A stretch of DNA of 64,000 nucleotides from Ophioderma brevispina (lineage: Eukaryota > Echinodermata > Ophiuroidea > Amphilepidida > Ophiodermatidae), in NCBI GenBank assembly GCA_023653785.1, contig JAMKCH010001669.1:1-64000 (forward strand), given 5' to 3'. This document shows positions 36,316 through 48,068 of the stretch, in pieces. Made by a program: the position numbers and the translations under genes. Each line of letters opens with the position of its first letter. Position 1 is the first letter of the stretch. Below the pieces are notes generated by a model. It was not told the origin of the DNA. It ran no database searches and worked only from the letters and a program-made list of their open reading frames with translations.

Positions 36316-36840
36316 CACATCGCGACCTTGACTATGACAACTCATGATTTGTGGTATCACAGACGCTCAAATGAAAACAAATTAAAGATGCACGTCTAGT
36401 CTGTGGTGCCAAAAGGGCGAGCACATAACCCCGCTATACCTGCCAGGGTTCACTGGCTTCCAGTTTTTTAAAACGTATTCATTTAAATGCTCGTTTTCAA
36501 TATTTAACATTTCCATTATTAAACGGGGCCTGCCCCTCAATACTCTTTACTTGATTTATTAATTTGTATAACATCGAAAAACTCATTCAGCATAATCTGC
36601 TTTCTTTTTGATTGCAGCTCGTTTTTGTGTCGCCTTGCCTTAAGGCAGGATACACATAGGGATCACTTGTTCCACTGTTGTTGTTGTATGAGGGCGGGAG
36701 CCTTCATTACATATTGCTTTCGTCTTCGTGCGAGTTGTCTTATAAGTGTAGCATTTTTTTTAACTTATTTGTTTAGGTTCAACCACGCAAATGCCCAGGA
36801 ATTTGTCAGGGAGATTAGAAACGGGATGTAGAAGGCAGAA
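36316..36840 (+). pseudogene. C-terminal remnant of a non-LTR reverse transcriptase
   Basis: In shifting frames the plus strand reads DLDYDNS, DARLVCGAKRAS, ITPLYLPGFTGFQ (for the usual HITPLL..LHWLPV), FKCSFSIFN, RGLPLNTLYLI and LKAGYT. This follows the tail of a Jockey/L2-type reverse transcriptase: LDYCNSLL, ARLV, HITP, LHWLP, P.YL..L. The catalytic core is absent, so it is a 5-prime truncated copy. Frameshifts and stops are present. Confidence 0.7.
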
Positions 36841-38441
36841 GGTAATGATTTGAATAATACGCAAATATATTGGAAATCTGACAAAAAATGTTTCAAACAT
36901 TGGAATTCTTAAGTGATTTTTCGAAGATCTTGTAGCGCATGAGAAAAGTGTTTTTGAAGAAGGATAAAATCTGAGTAAGTTGTTTGAGCTCCGGAGTGTT
37001 ACCTATTCGCCGAGATGGTTCTACACTTCAAGTGGCTAGATATTCCGGTTTCGGCTGCCTTACTTGGTGCAGGGGTGTAATGTGTATTGTGAAATTGTTT
37101 AATTAGTGAAATGGCTGAGGCATCTAGCATACTTTTTGGTTTTGACTTTCTTCACTGTTGTAAATATAGTATATATCAACCGTATATAATATAAGGGTAA
37201 TATAGGGATATTGTAATGGAGAATACGTATGTTGTATTTTGAAGAAGACATTTTGCTTGGGTTGTCGCCGTTGCGACCCCTGAAAGCCTAAATGAAAAAA
37301 TCGCACATCTTAAATATTAGCTCGTTTGCGAGGGTGTCCACGTGGAAGAATCGAGTACTAACCCATAATCCATTATAGTCAAAATGTCCAATAACGCTGG
37401 TATAGTTTTAACGCTTGTAACTGCATTATCTGTACAGATTGAAGTCTCTTAAAATACATCATACTGCGTTATGGGATATAGTGAAATCGATCGCATGATT
37501 TAATCTCCAAGATTAGCAACTACTTCAGTATTGGTGGCCAGTGTGAAAGATGAGTAATCAATAAATCCCATAATACATTGTGTCAAGTTATGACAAAATA
37601 ACATTTGTAACAGTGGGTGACATAACGAAGTGTACACGCAATCTTCTACCTTATCTCCTGTGTGGGATTATGGTGCAATGCATATTAAATCCTTTCATCT
37701 CCAATTTATGGGCACTTAAAGCACTCAAAGGGCTTCCGCGCTATGTTGTTTATGGCTGCCCGATCTAATTGACCAATTGTTTCGCCTCGTTGCTAACTAA
37801 TAGACAACAAAAAAATAATTTGCTTTGTGTGGACAAAGTTTAGATTTAAACCAAGAATGTTGCTAAAATTAGAAAACAAAATAGCCCAATTGAACTTAAA
37901 CATGACATTAGCTTAATTGTTAGGTATTTGGATGCAATGTCCGTTGTTGTAAATTGAAAAAAGGTTAAAAAACAGGAAAATTAAAAAAAAACTGATTATT
38001 TGGTCATTTTGAGATATGGCCTTTTAAGTTCACAAAAACAGTTTGTTTGAGTCAGTAAAATTGCGAGAATATGCAATTTCCAATCCTATTTTCATACTTC
38101 TTCAACTTATGATGTCATAGTGATTCATTATTGCGATGTTGGTACTCAAATTGATGCCAATAGAAATGACTAACTCTCAGCTATCGCGTGGTACCTACTT
38201 TATAGGAATTAGATGCCCAGTAAGTAAGGAAAAATCGGGCAGGGGGTGTTCGGGACTTTGCTCGTGTACGTGCGGTGCGCGTCCGTGGTTATTACGTGTG
38301 TTGCGAATTTGGGGTGGTCTGTTGTTGTAAATGAATGTGAGATTTGGAAATAGCTTTACGTGTGTATATTTGATGTCTGTTGTTGTGAAAAAGGTTAACA
38401 TTTTGCCTGTAAATATCCGCATACTTTGATGGATTTTTTTA
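36841..38441. other. No gene recognised
   Basis: AT-rich sequence without convincing exons or repeats. Confidence 0.4.
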
Positions 38442-38670
38442 ACCAAACTTGAGTCAATTAGGTGCAACATGAGATCCCGCATTTGCTGGATGAGGGCAAG
38501 GTCAACCATACCAAGGTCAAAGCGTCATGTGAGGTCAAGTTGTAAGGATTGACTTTAAATTGAAGTGAAGTTCATTGGAACCAAGCTTGAGTCATATGCA
38601 ACATGGATCCTCGCATTTTGATGATGAGGTTTCAAGGGTCATTCAAGGCCAAAGGTCATATGAGACACTA
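38442..38670. repeat. Two tandem units rich in AGGTCA words
   Basis: Units beginning CCAAACTTGAGTCAA (38,442) and CCAAGCTTGAGTCATA (38,581) each continue with GCAACATG.GATCC, a GATGAGG word and several AAGGTCA/AGGGTCA half-sites. Spacing is about 138 bp. In the opposite orientation the repeat at 54.1 kb has similar words (TGACCTT, GAATGACC), so both may belong to one dispersed family. AGGTCA is the nuclear-receptor half-site, but a role is speculation. Confidence 0.5.
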
Positions 38671-39165
38671 TCATTACAAACCGCGATAGCAGGCGGACAC
38701 ATGCGGTCTGAGGACGATGTATTTGTTATATCTTGGTATTGGCATTTGTTCTTTGCATGGAAATTGTTAGACAGATATCGTCGTGGGTTCTGCATAGTGT
38801 CGAAACAGTCACGTAAATGCCAGTTTGAGAAAACGGGTTTGAAAGTATGAGTTACTTATGATGCGTGTTGTTTGTATGAGATGATAAAAGAAAGGAAATT
38901 GCGTTTTTAGTATTTTTGGTATTTTTGTTTAAAGAGAAGTGAATGGTCCTAAGAAACTAACAAGAAAAACAATGTTTTTTTATTATCAAAATGGCACCTA
39001 AATGTGATTTGATTGTTTGTCAAAACCCAAATGTTTGATTCGACTGTGTTCTAAGAAGCAAATACGTATTCGAATGAATGAAACACGTGATGTATATGAT
39101 AGTAATGTAATGGGGGTGAGATATTACTATAGATGGATGGTGTGACATTGGTGATGGTGAGGGCG
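38671..39165. other. No gene recognised
   Basis: AT-rich sequence; nothing supported. Confidence 0.4.
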
Positions 39166-39436
39166 CCCACCCCAACACAACAAACCCCCACACAACAAAC
39201 CCCCCCACAAATCAACAACAAAACAACACAACAACAAACACAAAAACCCACAAATCAACAACCTAAACCCACACCCAACCAACAACCAAAACAAACACAC
39301 ACACAACACCCCACAACAACCCCCCCATCCAACACCCCCAAAACCACCCCCCCCACCCCAACCCAAACCCACCACCCACCCACACCCCCCACCCCCACAC
39401 CCCCCACCCACCCCCCCCCCCCACCCACCCACCCCC
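39166..39436. repeat. C/A-only low-complexity tract
   Basis: About 270 bases consist almost entirely of A and C on the plus strand (ACAACAAACCCCC, ACCCACCC). Long open frames on both strands here are composition artefacts. Confidence 0.9.
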
Positions 39437-40200
39437 TGTTTTTGCAAGTGAGAAACTGTCAGGCAAAAGCACATTAACTTTGCCATGGGGACATTCCGTT
39501 TTGCTGTTGTAACTTTTGTTCGAATTAAATAAAAAAATTACCAACTCCTTATCAGCATTAATAAGCTAATGCTACCAGCTGATTTAGGACCAATTAGATC
39601 AGGAAAGTTCTGCAAGTAATTTATAACCAGATTTTACGTGGTCTGTCATAGAACTGACTGTAATATTTTGCATGCCAGAAACAATAGAGGGTGTCCTTCA
39701 ATGTCAACAAGTGCTGTTCATAGGTCAATCATCAAGCTACGGGTTTTTTACTAGTTCAAAATGATGATGCCGACAAGGCCACGGTGATATAAAATAACGA
39801 TGGTGGCATAACGATGAAAATATGAAACATCGAAGATTGGACGTACCAATGATGCAAAGTGATCGATGTGTTGATTATGGTGATGGTGATGATGATGATG
39901 ATGATGAGATGATGATGATGGATGATGCTGATCGATGAAATGGTGGGTGGACGCATGGTGGGTGATCCGAGGTTCGATGCTGAGGGTTGATGGGCGATGA
40001 GGGTGATGGGTGGATGGTGATGTGTGATTAGGGTGATGATGACGGGGTGGTTAGTGATTCCATAAGCGGGTAAAACGGGACACTTTCACAGTTGCATTAT
40101 CGTTCGTTGTAAAATTAGCGCGAAAATGACCAAGATGACCACGACAACGAATTCAGAAACTTACCTCTTACAAATTTTGGCTCGGAAAATTAAATTCCCT
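39437..40200. other. No gene; GATGAT-type microsatellite at 39,880-39,932
   Basis: The microsatellite is a GATGATGGT/GATGAT run followed by G-rich degenerate GATGG words to about 40,050. No coding feature is recognised. Confidence 0.5.
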
Positions 40201-40241
40201 TTAAGAACACTTAAGTGGACAAGGGTTTTCACTCCCGTTGG

Positions 40242-40286
40242 ACCCAGGGGGGGGGGGGGGGGTTCCATGGGACCCCCCCACCCCCT
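40242..40286. repeat. G/C palindrome centred on CCATGG
   Basis: A run of about 17 G is followed by TTCCATGGGA and C runs; the arms can pair. A cleaner relative at 40,604-40,622 reads GGGGTTCC-ATG-GGAACCCC with perfect 8-bp arms. These resemble the GTGGTAACCAC palindromes at 57.9-58.6 kb in design. They may mark an undefined transposon at 40.1-40.8 kb, but no matching ends were found. Confidence 0.45.
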
Positions 40287-40622
40287 AAGGCAACCACTTT
40301 CCGAAGGAATTGACCAAATGAGATATTTAAACACCAAAAAAAACTGTTTAGGAATATCTGTATTTTTTAGGGTGTGGAAAATACACGTCATTTTCCATTA
40401 GAGTTTGTACAGTAACGGTGGGGCTTAGCAAAGTCCACGATGAAATTGTGGTTTTCAGCACATAAAGGGTTAATTATTTTATCATTACGCAATCAGAGTT
40501 GGTTCGGTACATGTACGGTGTGAACTTATATCAGCTAAAAAAAAAATTCGCTTGATTCTTTTAATTTTTAAAACTTCCCAGATTGACTTCACGTTAGTGC
40601 CAAGGGGTTCCATGGGAACCCC

Positions 40623-41428
40623 ACTAATTAAATCATTAACACGGCTTGGCCGATTAATATTTTGGTTGAAAAGAAGCGCATTTAAAGTCAGACAATACAA
40701 AAAATTTCGGGCAACTATCCCACGCGTAAGCGGCCAGCGCCGAAAACAAATTGTGTGTGGGGTCCTTGGTCATTAAGTGTTTAATTAGTCTACAATTAAT
40801 TGTGTTTTTTTTTTCAATTAGTCGACAATATGTTTTTAATCATTATTTCAGAAAAAAACTATATGTCAAGTGTAAATGTGTTAGGGAAGTGGGAACACAA
40901 TGGTATGCCTGTTATAAAACATAAAGCTTAGCATTTTTGCAACAACACACAATATGGCTTAGAACTGCCACAAGTAGCTAAAGAAAATTTTCAATGTACC
41001 TGGAATGTTTCATAAACTTAAACAAAATTTGGAGGACATAAAGTGGTCAATATATTTATGACAGCCATATTTTTTCGTTGTCTAAAAATTTCTCATCTTC
41101 CTATCCGAACAGTTTATAGGGGTAATATACTCAATTAGTAAAATCTAACATGTAGTAAACAATAGAGGGCACTATACGCTTATACAAACTTCCAAAGAAA
41201 ATATCAATGTTCTGAAAGGGACTTTTAAAATGGCGATAGTACTCATTTACTGTGAAGAATATCCAAATTAACCCTATAATAAGAAAACACATTTTGAACA
41301 ATATGCTTAACTACCCGGGAATGTATCAAAACAGAAGGCGTTTATAATATAGATGAGGTTGCCTACTGTCCACTGTGATGTATTACAAATGCATCCTCAA
41401 GGCAGATGCAAAGAAATCCCCACAAAAA
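40623..41428. other. No gene recognised
   Basis: AT-rich sequence. It could hold the 3-prime untranslated region of the minus-strand gene that ends at 41,429, but no clear polyadenylation signal was identified. Confidence 0.35.
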
Positions 41429-42236
41429 CTACCAACAAAAGACCTGACCGGTCCTAACTCTATGACGTCTTTTGAAGAAAGACTGGCAACACCTTGACTC
41501 CTCGCCAGCTTTAAGACTGTCGACCCCCAAATCAACCGATTGCTCATCATCATTAGTAGGGGGGCTGGGCCTGGGACGGGAATCAACATTGGTACAGGTT
41601 AAGCAAAACTATCTATATAATATGGTTAAAACAATTCTGTTTTGAGACATATTATTCGATGAGTTGCTTACCTTAACTCAATGTTGATGTATGACCAAAT
41701 TGCCATCACATCCAGACTGCCACGGACCAGGTGGACGGAGGTAACAATGAGCAATACATCTTGCCATAGAGTCAAGACCGAACAGTTTAGCGTGAAAATT
41801 CCCGATCCTGACGAATGAATGATGACATACCAAACAGTCACCGAGATCGCGAATTTCATGTCTAAATAGTGTCATAGTACACACACACCACCTAAGTTTA
41901 GGACTAACCGTACGTAGTATTATACGATTTGACCTACCTAGTGGTTTGCCGAATTTAGCTCGCGTACTTCTAGAACCGATCCAGCAAAAGGGCGCTAGTA
42001 GCTATTTGTTCTTGACTATGAATGTCCCGTAAATAGATTGAGGGAAAAAAAGCGACGCCGTCTGCCAAGAAGAAACGACAGATAGATTTCCTTAAGCGAA
42101 AACACCACGTACAGAAAGCTGTGAGCCTCGCAATCGACCCGTGCAGGAATGCGCAGCATAGGGCGTAGACGGTGAGGGCGAAAGCATGTAGGGAGTTGAA
42201 GCCAAGCTCCGTGGTGATTTTGGCGCATGGCGGCAT
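41429..42236 (-). CDS. Three-exon gene for a 151-residue membrane-like protein
   Basis: Minus-strand model with exons 42,236-42,113 (41 codons + 1 base), 41,861-41,672 (190 bases) and 41,570-41,429 (1 base + 46 codons + stop TAG). The ATG sits in a strong context (GCCATGC) in a CpG-rich stretch. Introns of 251 and 101 bp have GTACGT...TTTAG and GTAAGC...CCCAG boundaries, and both phases (1 and 2) match exactly. Exon 1 uses mostly C- or G-ending codons. The product has about three hydrophobic stretches (LHAFALTVYALCCAFLHG; FAISVTVWYVII; DVLLIVTSVHLV), then a polar tail with NDDEQS and FFKRRHRVR. It is probably a small multi-pass membrane protein with a cytosolic tail. Family not recognised. 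The donor of intron 1 has an unusual T at -1, and earlier non-coding exons are possible. Confidence 0.5.
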
Positions 42237-42440
42237 GGCGGTAGCGACCTGTGCGTCGAAGAAGTTGTTTTGGATTCAAAATACGCAATAGTGCGTGTGC
42301 CGGGATAGTTAAGGCGCGCTGAGTAGGCGATCAGAAATCACCTACGCTCTAGGTCGTGTCGTGTCGTGTGATTTTGTTCAGGGTGACGATTCACTTTGAG
42401 TGCAATCGTTGGTTGGGCCGGGGCGGCCCTATTTGGCGAA
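42237..42440 (-). promoter_or_regulatory. CpG-rich 5-prime region of the minus-strand gene
   Basis: Directly upstream of the ATG at 42,236 the sequence is richer in G, C and CpG than its surroundings (for example GGCGCGC and repeated GTCGTGTC). This fits a promoter or 5-prime untranslated region. A pyrimidine-rich acceptor-like site (cttcttcgacgcacag) lies just before the ATG, so an upstream non-coding exon is also possible. Confidence 0.3.
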
Positions 42441-43998
42441 TAATTAGGCCTGTTGTTTGGACTTAAAGCAGCAATATCTAAATCCAGAAATTGCTGTGTG
42501 CTTGGGTTTGTACGAAAAAAAAATGAATAAAAATTATCTCTGAAAGCCAGCTAAAAAATCATAGGCCATACGAAAGTTTTCCGGGGAGGCCACTACTTCA
42601 TTGACAAGGGGAAGTATAATCCGGTCCAACCATCACGAAAAAGCACCCTAAAATATACGTATGTTCGTACCCCCTAAACAAGTCTCAGTAGCGCAGTTGG
42701 CTATGCACCCTAAATAACTTCTCCGCACTACCCTAAGCCCCCCAGTAAATTTGGTGCAATTATTAACACGTTACTAAATTATAAGTAGGCCCTAGGGACC
42801 CTCAAAACCCAAGACAGAACCATAATTCTTTTCAACCATAGGCCTATTATAGTGCAATAATATCATCTAAAAAAACAAAAGCTTCACATTTTTATTTTGT
42901 AACAGTTTGAAAGTTATTTTTTTCTAATTTATTTAAAGACACACCATCAAAATGAGGGTTGGGATTTATTCCGTTTTAATGTCAAATTACGATATAGGCC
43001 TACATATGCATTTACACCCTCGTTAAGGTGGATTAGGTAATTTTAAAACGGCGAGATTTAAACATTTTTGGCTTTTCTTTCAAGATTCATTCTCGCTGCT
43101 CTTATAGTAGGGCCTATATTACGACCTTCAGTGTATTTTTGCACACACGGGAGTTTCTGAGCTTGGTGTAAATAAAAAAAATAGCCTATCTGGGGCCGGA
43201 CGGGGAATGACTAGTCGAGGAAAAAGTCGCGACCAGGGCCGCGAAGACTGGCCTGGACGGCTACGTAACCGGCGGTGGTGGTGGTGGGTGGTTGTCGGTG
43301 TTGGTGTTGGGGGGGGGGGGGGTCGTGCGATGGGGGGGGAAATTTGTAAGTGTTAACTATAGCGAAATGATAAATAGTTTTTAAAACAGAGTTGAGGATT
43401 AGATTGGGTTGGATTTAATTATGTAAAAGTGTCACAGAGAATTCATAATCAAGTGGCGCGGCTTTCCGAAACAATTCTCATTGCAAATTTGTCGAAACAA
43501 TTGATATTAATTTTGTAAATGGTTAACTTCAAATGTATATAGGTAAGCTTATGATCAATGTCTAAAAAGCAAAATATACCGAGTTCATGAGTAAGGGGTT
43601 TTATTTGAAACTAATCAAAATTATGCAAGGTGTTCAGGGCGAGTTCGTATGAAGCGGCATGGGCGCGGGGTGGGTGGTCGCGAAAACCTTGGAGGTGTCA
43701 CGAGGCTATCAAGACATTTCTATGGGTCTAGGCCTATGGGCTGTGTGAAGAATCCGCGGCGTTTTTTAAACGTTACTTTCGGCACCGATTTCCGCATTTG
43801 TAGCTAGGGACTCACAGATAAATCGGCATTTTTCCAATATATTGTGGCATTTTACCCTCCCCATCCCCGCTGAAAAATGCGGAATCGCGCAATTCAATGC
43901 ACCCAAATTAAGTCGGTCCCAAGGGGATTACGAAAATCATAACCCACAATGGAGTGATGACATTTAAATAAATTATGGAGTTGTTTAAATTGCTTTCT
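42441..43998. other. No gene recognised
   Basis: AT-rich sequence with a (GGT)n/poly-G tract at 43,272-43,338. A tRNA-like A-box word at 42,686 stands alone and is not called. Confidence 0.4.
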
Positions 43999-44002
43999 TT
44001 AA

Positions 44003-44876
44003 AGGGGAACAAAACCCTAAAGATTCACGATCAGCATATGTTTATACATAATTATGAACTGTTCGAATAGAAGTCATTTCAGTCTCTCAAACTATGTCCT
44101 CAAACATAAATTATGAATTCAGTGTTAGGGGTTGTATCCATTTTGACTTTGATGCGTAGCCCGTGCAAACCAAAGAGTGCTGTGAACACAGTCATACGAT
44201 GTCATACATGGAAGAATACATGTAATCCTAAAACATTTCTTTGTGACGGTGAAGTGCGGCTATCAAAACACATCAAGTTTAATTGTGTATTTAGAAGGCA
44301 TCAGATGTTATATATATTAGAAAAAGACACATGTGTTTTTGCTTCAAGCAAAATTGGCTACTAAGTGGATAATTTCTTTGAACCCAGTGAACCGTCGTAG
44401 TCTATACTGAGATTAGAATAAAAACAATGGTTTGTGAAACACGGATTTCTGCCATGAATTGGACCATACGCCGCTTTCACGGGACAGTAGAGATTTTCAT
44501 TTGAGACTTATAATCGATAAGATATCCGGTTCATACACACCAAATTTCAAGGCCATCTGTCTATTAAACTATTGATTCCCCCTGCCCATGATGGAAATAA
44601 CGTGGAATGTTTGATAGCCGCGCCATTGCATCACTATAAGAATAGATGTTTGATGTTAATTATTGTTGCTAAGGAAGGACCCTGCAGGATTGCTTTGCGG
44701 CCACTCTTTGGTAGGGCACAGGCTACCGTCTCAAAGTCAAAATGGATACAACCATGAACAACTGAATTCCATTTATTTTAGAGGGAACAGGTTTGAGAGA
44801 CTGAAATTACTTCTATTTGAACGGTCATATATGTATATAAACATGTGTTGATCGAATATTTAGGGTTTTGTTCCCT
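44003..44876. mobile_element. TTAA-flanked element with about 96-bp inverted ends, 874 bp
   Basis: TTAA lies at 43,999-44,002 and 44,877-44,880. The left end begins AGGGGAACAAAACCCTAAA and the reverse complement of the right end begins AGGGAACAAAACCCTAAA. Similarity continues inward for roughly 95 bp and includes ATTC..CGATCA, ATGTTTATA, GAATAGAAGT and TTTCAGTCTCTCAAAC. The interior of about 680 bp contains an 83-codon open frame (44,113-44,364) without recognisable motifs, so no transposase is claimed. The TTAA duplication suggests piggyBac-like mobilisation; the long ends are a MITE or fold-back trait. Confidence 0.8.
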
Positions 44877-44880
44877 TTAA

Positions 44881-45955
44881 ATTTGTCAGGTTTTCATGCG
44901 TGTAAATGATTAAAACAACGATCAGGAATAACAAAAGGCGTCGTCATTGCTCAAACCAAGATAGGCCTGCACTAAAAAACAATCGGGTGTATGGTTCTTT
45001 TGGGAATTAGGATTTGAAAGCCCCGGGTTGAAGGCAAGTACAGACTGACAGACTTCCCGAACCAGATTTTTAAAAAATATTTTATTTAATATGCTGAAAA
45101 TGATGAAATGAATAGGGCCCTAAAGGGCGTAAGTCTCATTTAGAAAAAAGATAATTACCCTTTTAGCCCTTTTCTTGATTTTTGTGATTTTAGACCCTTT
45201 TTGCGTGTACGTATGTAATCGTGTCGATTATGAAAAAAAAACACCCTGACGTGGATTCTTGGAACGATGATGGCCTCCCTTTGTCTGAGAGATTCCCGCG
45301 CACCCGGGGGGGGGTCGTTTTGCGACTAATTTGTTTGGGTTTTTTATTTTTATATTTCTTATTTTGTGTATTTTTTTTTTTTTTTTGCGTGCGTGTGGGT
45401 GTGCGCGCGTGATACTCCTGATCGCTCTGTCTCTCCTTTCTCTCGCTTCTGTCGCTCGCTCTGCCCTCCTCTCTGTTTTTGCGCGTCGCTTTTGTGATGA
45501 GGGAATTATATGCCCCTCTACGAAAAACCCACCATTAGTCCACCAGGGAGTCTAAGCCTATACGGACGTGTGTCCGGTGCGCGACTCATACACTTCTAGG
45601 TTTCTTCTCTATCCTTTATAGATGTTAGATAGGCCTACTGCTAAAAGCAATAGCATAATTACCCGATGAATTTGAGATAAGCAATTTTCTATAGGACTTC
45701 AGCATGTTAAAACCAATCCACTGACGCACTACTTGAATTTCTAATTCGACAAATTAACTGATATGATGAAGCGTTAATATAAAAATACTCTTAACATCTG
45801 AAATACAATTTTCAAGGACTTGAAAAAGGACATTTTAATTTAATGACCAATAAAATGGTAAATTACCAAATGTATGGCCCTAATGAAATGGAGAAAATTC
45901 ATGCACTCCTAGAAATTTCGGGATAGATAGTGGCTGTGCAAAGTACGGCATAAAT
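44881..45955. other. No gene; short low-complexity tracts
   Basis: A poly-T tract (45,371-45,386) is followed by TGCGTGCGTGTGGGTGTGCGCG and a CTCTC-rich stretch to 45,475. No coding feature is supported. Confidence 0.4.
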
Positions 45956-45959
45956 GAAA

Positions 45960-47215
45960 ACTGGCACTCAAGCATGTCCTATAATGCATGGTGCTCGTTG
46001 ACAGTTATGTACGCACTTGTATAAAAACGACACACTGCGCAGTACGCACGAAAGCCTAACGACCGCACAGAATGGAGCCTGGCGAAACATTTTTGTTATG
46101 GTAGGTCCAAGCTTAAACGCTGGGGAAGTGCGTTGTTGTAGGATCAGGATAGGTGGGCTTCTGGATACCGTTCGTACGCCACACGTTGTATCTAATCTGT
46201 GAGAGCAGTCACAAGACCGCCCTCTGCAACAGCGTTCCGCCCTGTCAGCAACCAGAGGACATCCACGTGTCAGAGTGGCCTTCGCTTGACGCCGGTACGC
46301 GGCAAAAGAGATACAGAAAAAAGTGACCCGTGGCCCGAAAGGTTGTGTTCTTGCAGATCGTAGCGCAAACACGCCGTACCGGACAAAGAAACACGAATTC
46401 CCTCCCTGACAGACAGATCGCATGTTAATCTCAGGGAGAAAAGTGGGTTAACAAAAAAAAACGGGGTAAAGGATGGGCGTTGTTCTTGGGCCCGAAAAAC
46501 CCATAGAAATTGGAAAAACCAGGCTTAAAGTACAAGGTAGCGCCAGTCGCGCCGCAAAACACCATGTCACACGCAGACAGCGCGTGAAGTTCTCAGCAGC
46601 GGCGCCCTGAAGCCATGGCAATAAGGAAGAAAAAGGTCTTCAGAGAGATCGTCTCAAAGTCGCATGTTTCATCGGCTCAGAACGGCGGCTTTTTTTTGAA
46701 AATATATTCCAATACCAGATTGAGATTCCAGTAGGGACCAATTCTTGCACATCAGGAGGACGAGGAATTGTTAATTCCATCCAGGAGTTGCGTTATCGCG
46801 TCATTGCCTTAAAAGACGCGTACCCCCTGGAAAAACCTTCGTGAATCGCATGAATTGCGGACCGGGTTAATTCCGGACGTAACAGCAATCCAGAAGAATC
46901 GAACCTGTCCGTAAGGAAGTCAGGCAATGGCCGCTTATAAGGGCGAGAGTGAGTGGGAGAGACACCACTCTCACTGCACCACCGGTAGAAGGAACCCAGA
47001 CGCCCAGAGGAAACTTTGAGTGTAGAGTTCCTTCTACCACAAGCGGCAAGTATCGCAGAACCCGTTGAAAATCTGCCATTTTCAAAGCGTCTCCTGACAG
47101 GGCCCCACGAGAATGGAGGACTGTCTCCCCGCTTGGCACCCGGATTAGATCCGGGTTATCTGAGGAAGAAGCCGTGGACAACCTGCCAGCAGGTCCACCA
47201 TCGACCGAAACCACA
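45960..47215 (-). pseudogene. DIRS-type tyrosine recombinase remnant
   Basis: On the minus strand, pieces in changing frames follow a DIRS tyrosine recombinase: MADFQRVLRYLP, DFLTDRFDSSG (46,925 downward), RSAIHAIHEGFSRGYAS, WNLNLVLEYIFKKK (near 46,720), ISLKTFFFLIAMASGRR then ELHALSA (46,560-46,660, holding the first catalytic arginine block), and a later ARTQPFGPRVTFF stretch. In-frame stops and shifts are frequent, so it is dead. The later catalytic His-x-x-Arg and Tyr blocks are not clearly visible. The region is distinctly GC-richer than its surroundings, as expected for inserted DNA. Confidence 0.7.
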
Positions 47216-48068
47216 GATGTTTAGGCCAGAACGGCGCGACTAAAAGGATGTCGCACCGTTCGCGTTCGATCTTTCCTATCACTTGCTGGGGGATCGATAT
47301 TGCGGGGGAAGCGTTATGCGTCATGCACTCCAGCTTATCGACAGAGCGTCTAACACAAAGCTCCGTCGTCCGCTCGGTGAGAGCAATAAAACGGAAGAAG
47401 ATGGCCGGTTTGACGCTCAAAGCGAACAGGTCGATTGACGGGAGATGAATGAAACAAACGTGAAACACCGTATGAACCAATGAGGAGAAAGACCAAATGA
47501 CGGTCCTGTAGGACACCTGCCCGTGAGGGCTGTCCGCTAGAATGTTCGATTATCCCGGCGATTGCGGTCGCTGTGGCAGAATGCTCGGCTGCGGAAACCA
47601 CCCATAAGCTGAGGGTGTGAAGACACAAAGCGAGGGGCGGAGGCTGTCGCAAGGCATGTTGTCATAGGCCACGACCACGGAGTTATCCGACTAGATTGTG
47701 ACCCTGCAGACCATCAACTGTTGTTCGAAACTCTGAAGAGCACGGCGGACACCGCCCATTGCTCGAGCAAGTTGATGTGATATGTCGCTTCGCTCGGAGA
47801 CCACTCGCTGAAGACAAGTCTCCCAAGTGAGCTCCCCAGCCCTCCTCGAGGCGTCCGTCGTCAAGACGTGCACCGAAGGACGAGCCGGACGGAAAAACTC
47901 CATCCCCACCTCAAGGTTGGGACGGTGTTCCACCAAGCGAGCTTGTCCCTGATGAGAGTCATCGAAACAGAGAGAGACAGAGGATGACGACTTGGCCTGA
48001 AAGGTCTGCTGGAAAGAGGAGTTGTAGCTCGCATATGGAAAAGACCATAAGGAAACCAGGGTCCGTTC
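47216..48068 (-). pseudogene. DIRS-type RT connection and RNase H remnant
   Basis: Reading down the minus strand: FPYGLFHMRA (the FHMRPLQ-like end of the reverse transcriptase), WWNTVPTL, VHVLTTDASRRAG (RNase H first aspartate), ALQSFEQQL, a SDNSVVVAY-like block, SIDLFALSVKP (the DLFA block) and ILLVAPFWPKHLWFRSM (the LIAP.WP.Q.WF block typical of DIRS elements). Stops and frameshifts interrupt it. It continues directly into the recombinase at lower coordinates. The reverse-transcriptase core is missing here and stops near 48,068; the matching core lies at 56.0-56.6 kb. Confidence 0.75.

Noticed and set aside
39127..39486. 114-119-codon open frames on both strands
   Set aside because: C/A-only sequence; no real coding signal.
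42682..42706. tRNA-like start (TAGCGCAGTTGG, an A-box word)
   Set aside because: No B-box follows at the right distance and no cloverleaf can be drawn.
46017..46202. 61-codon plus-strand open frame
   Set aside because: Shadow of the minus-strand DIRS recombinase remnant.
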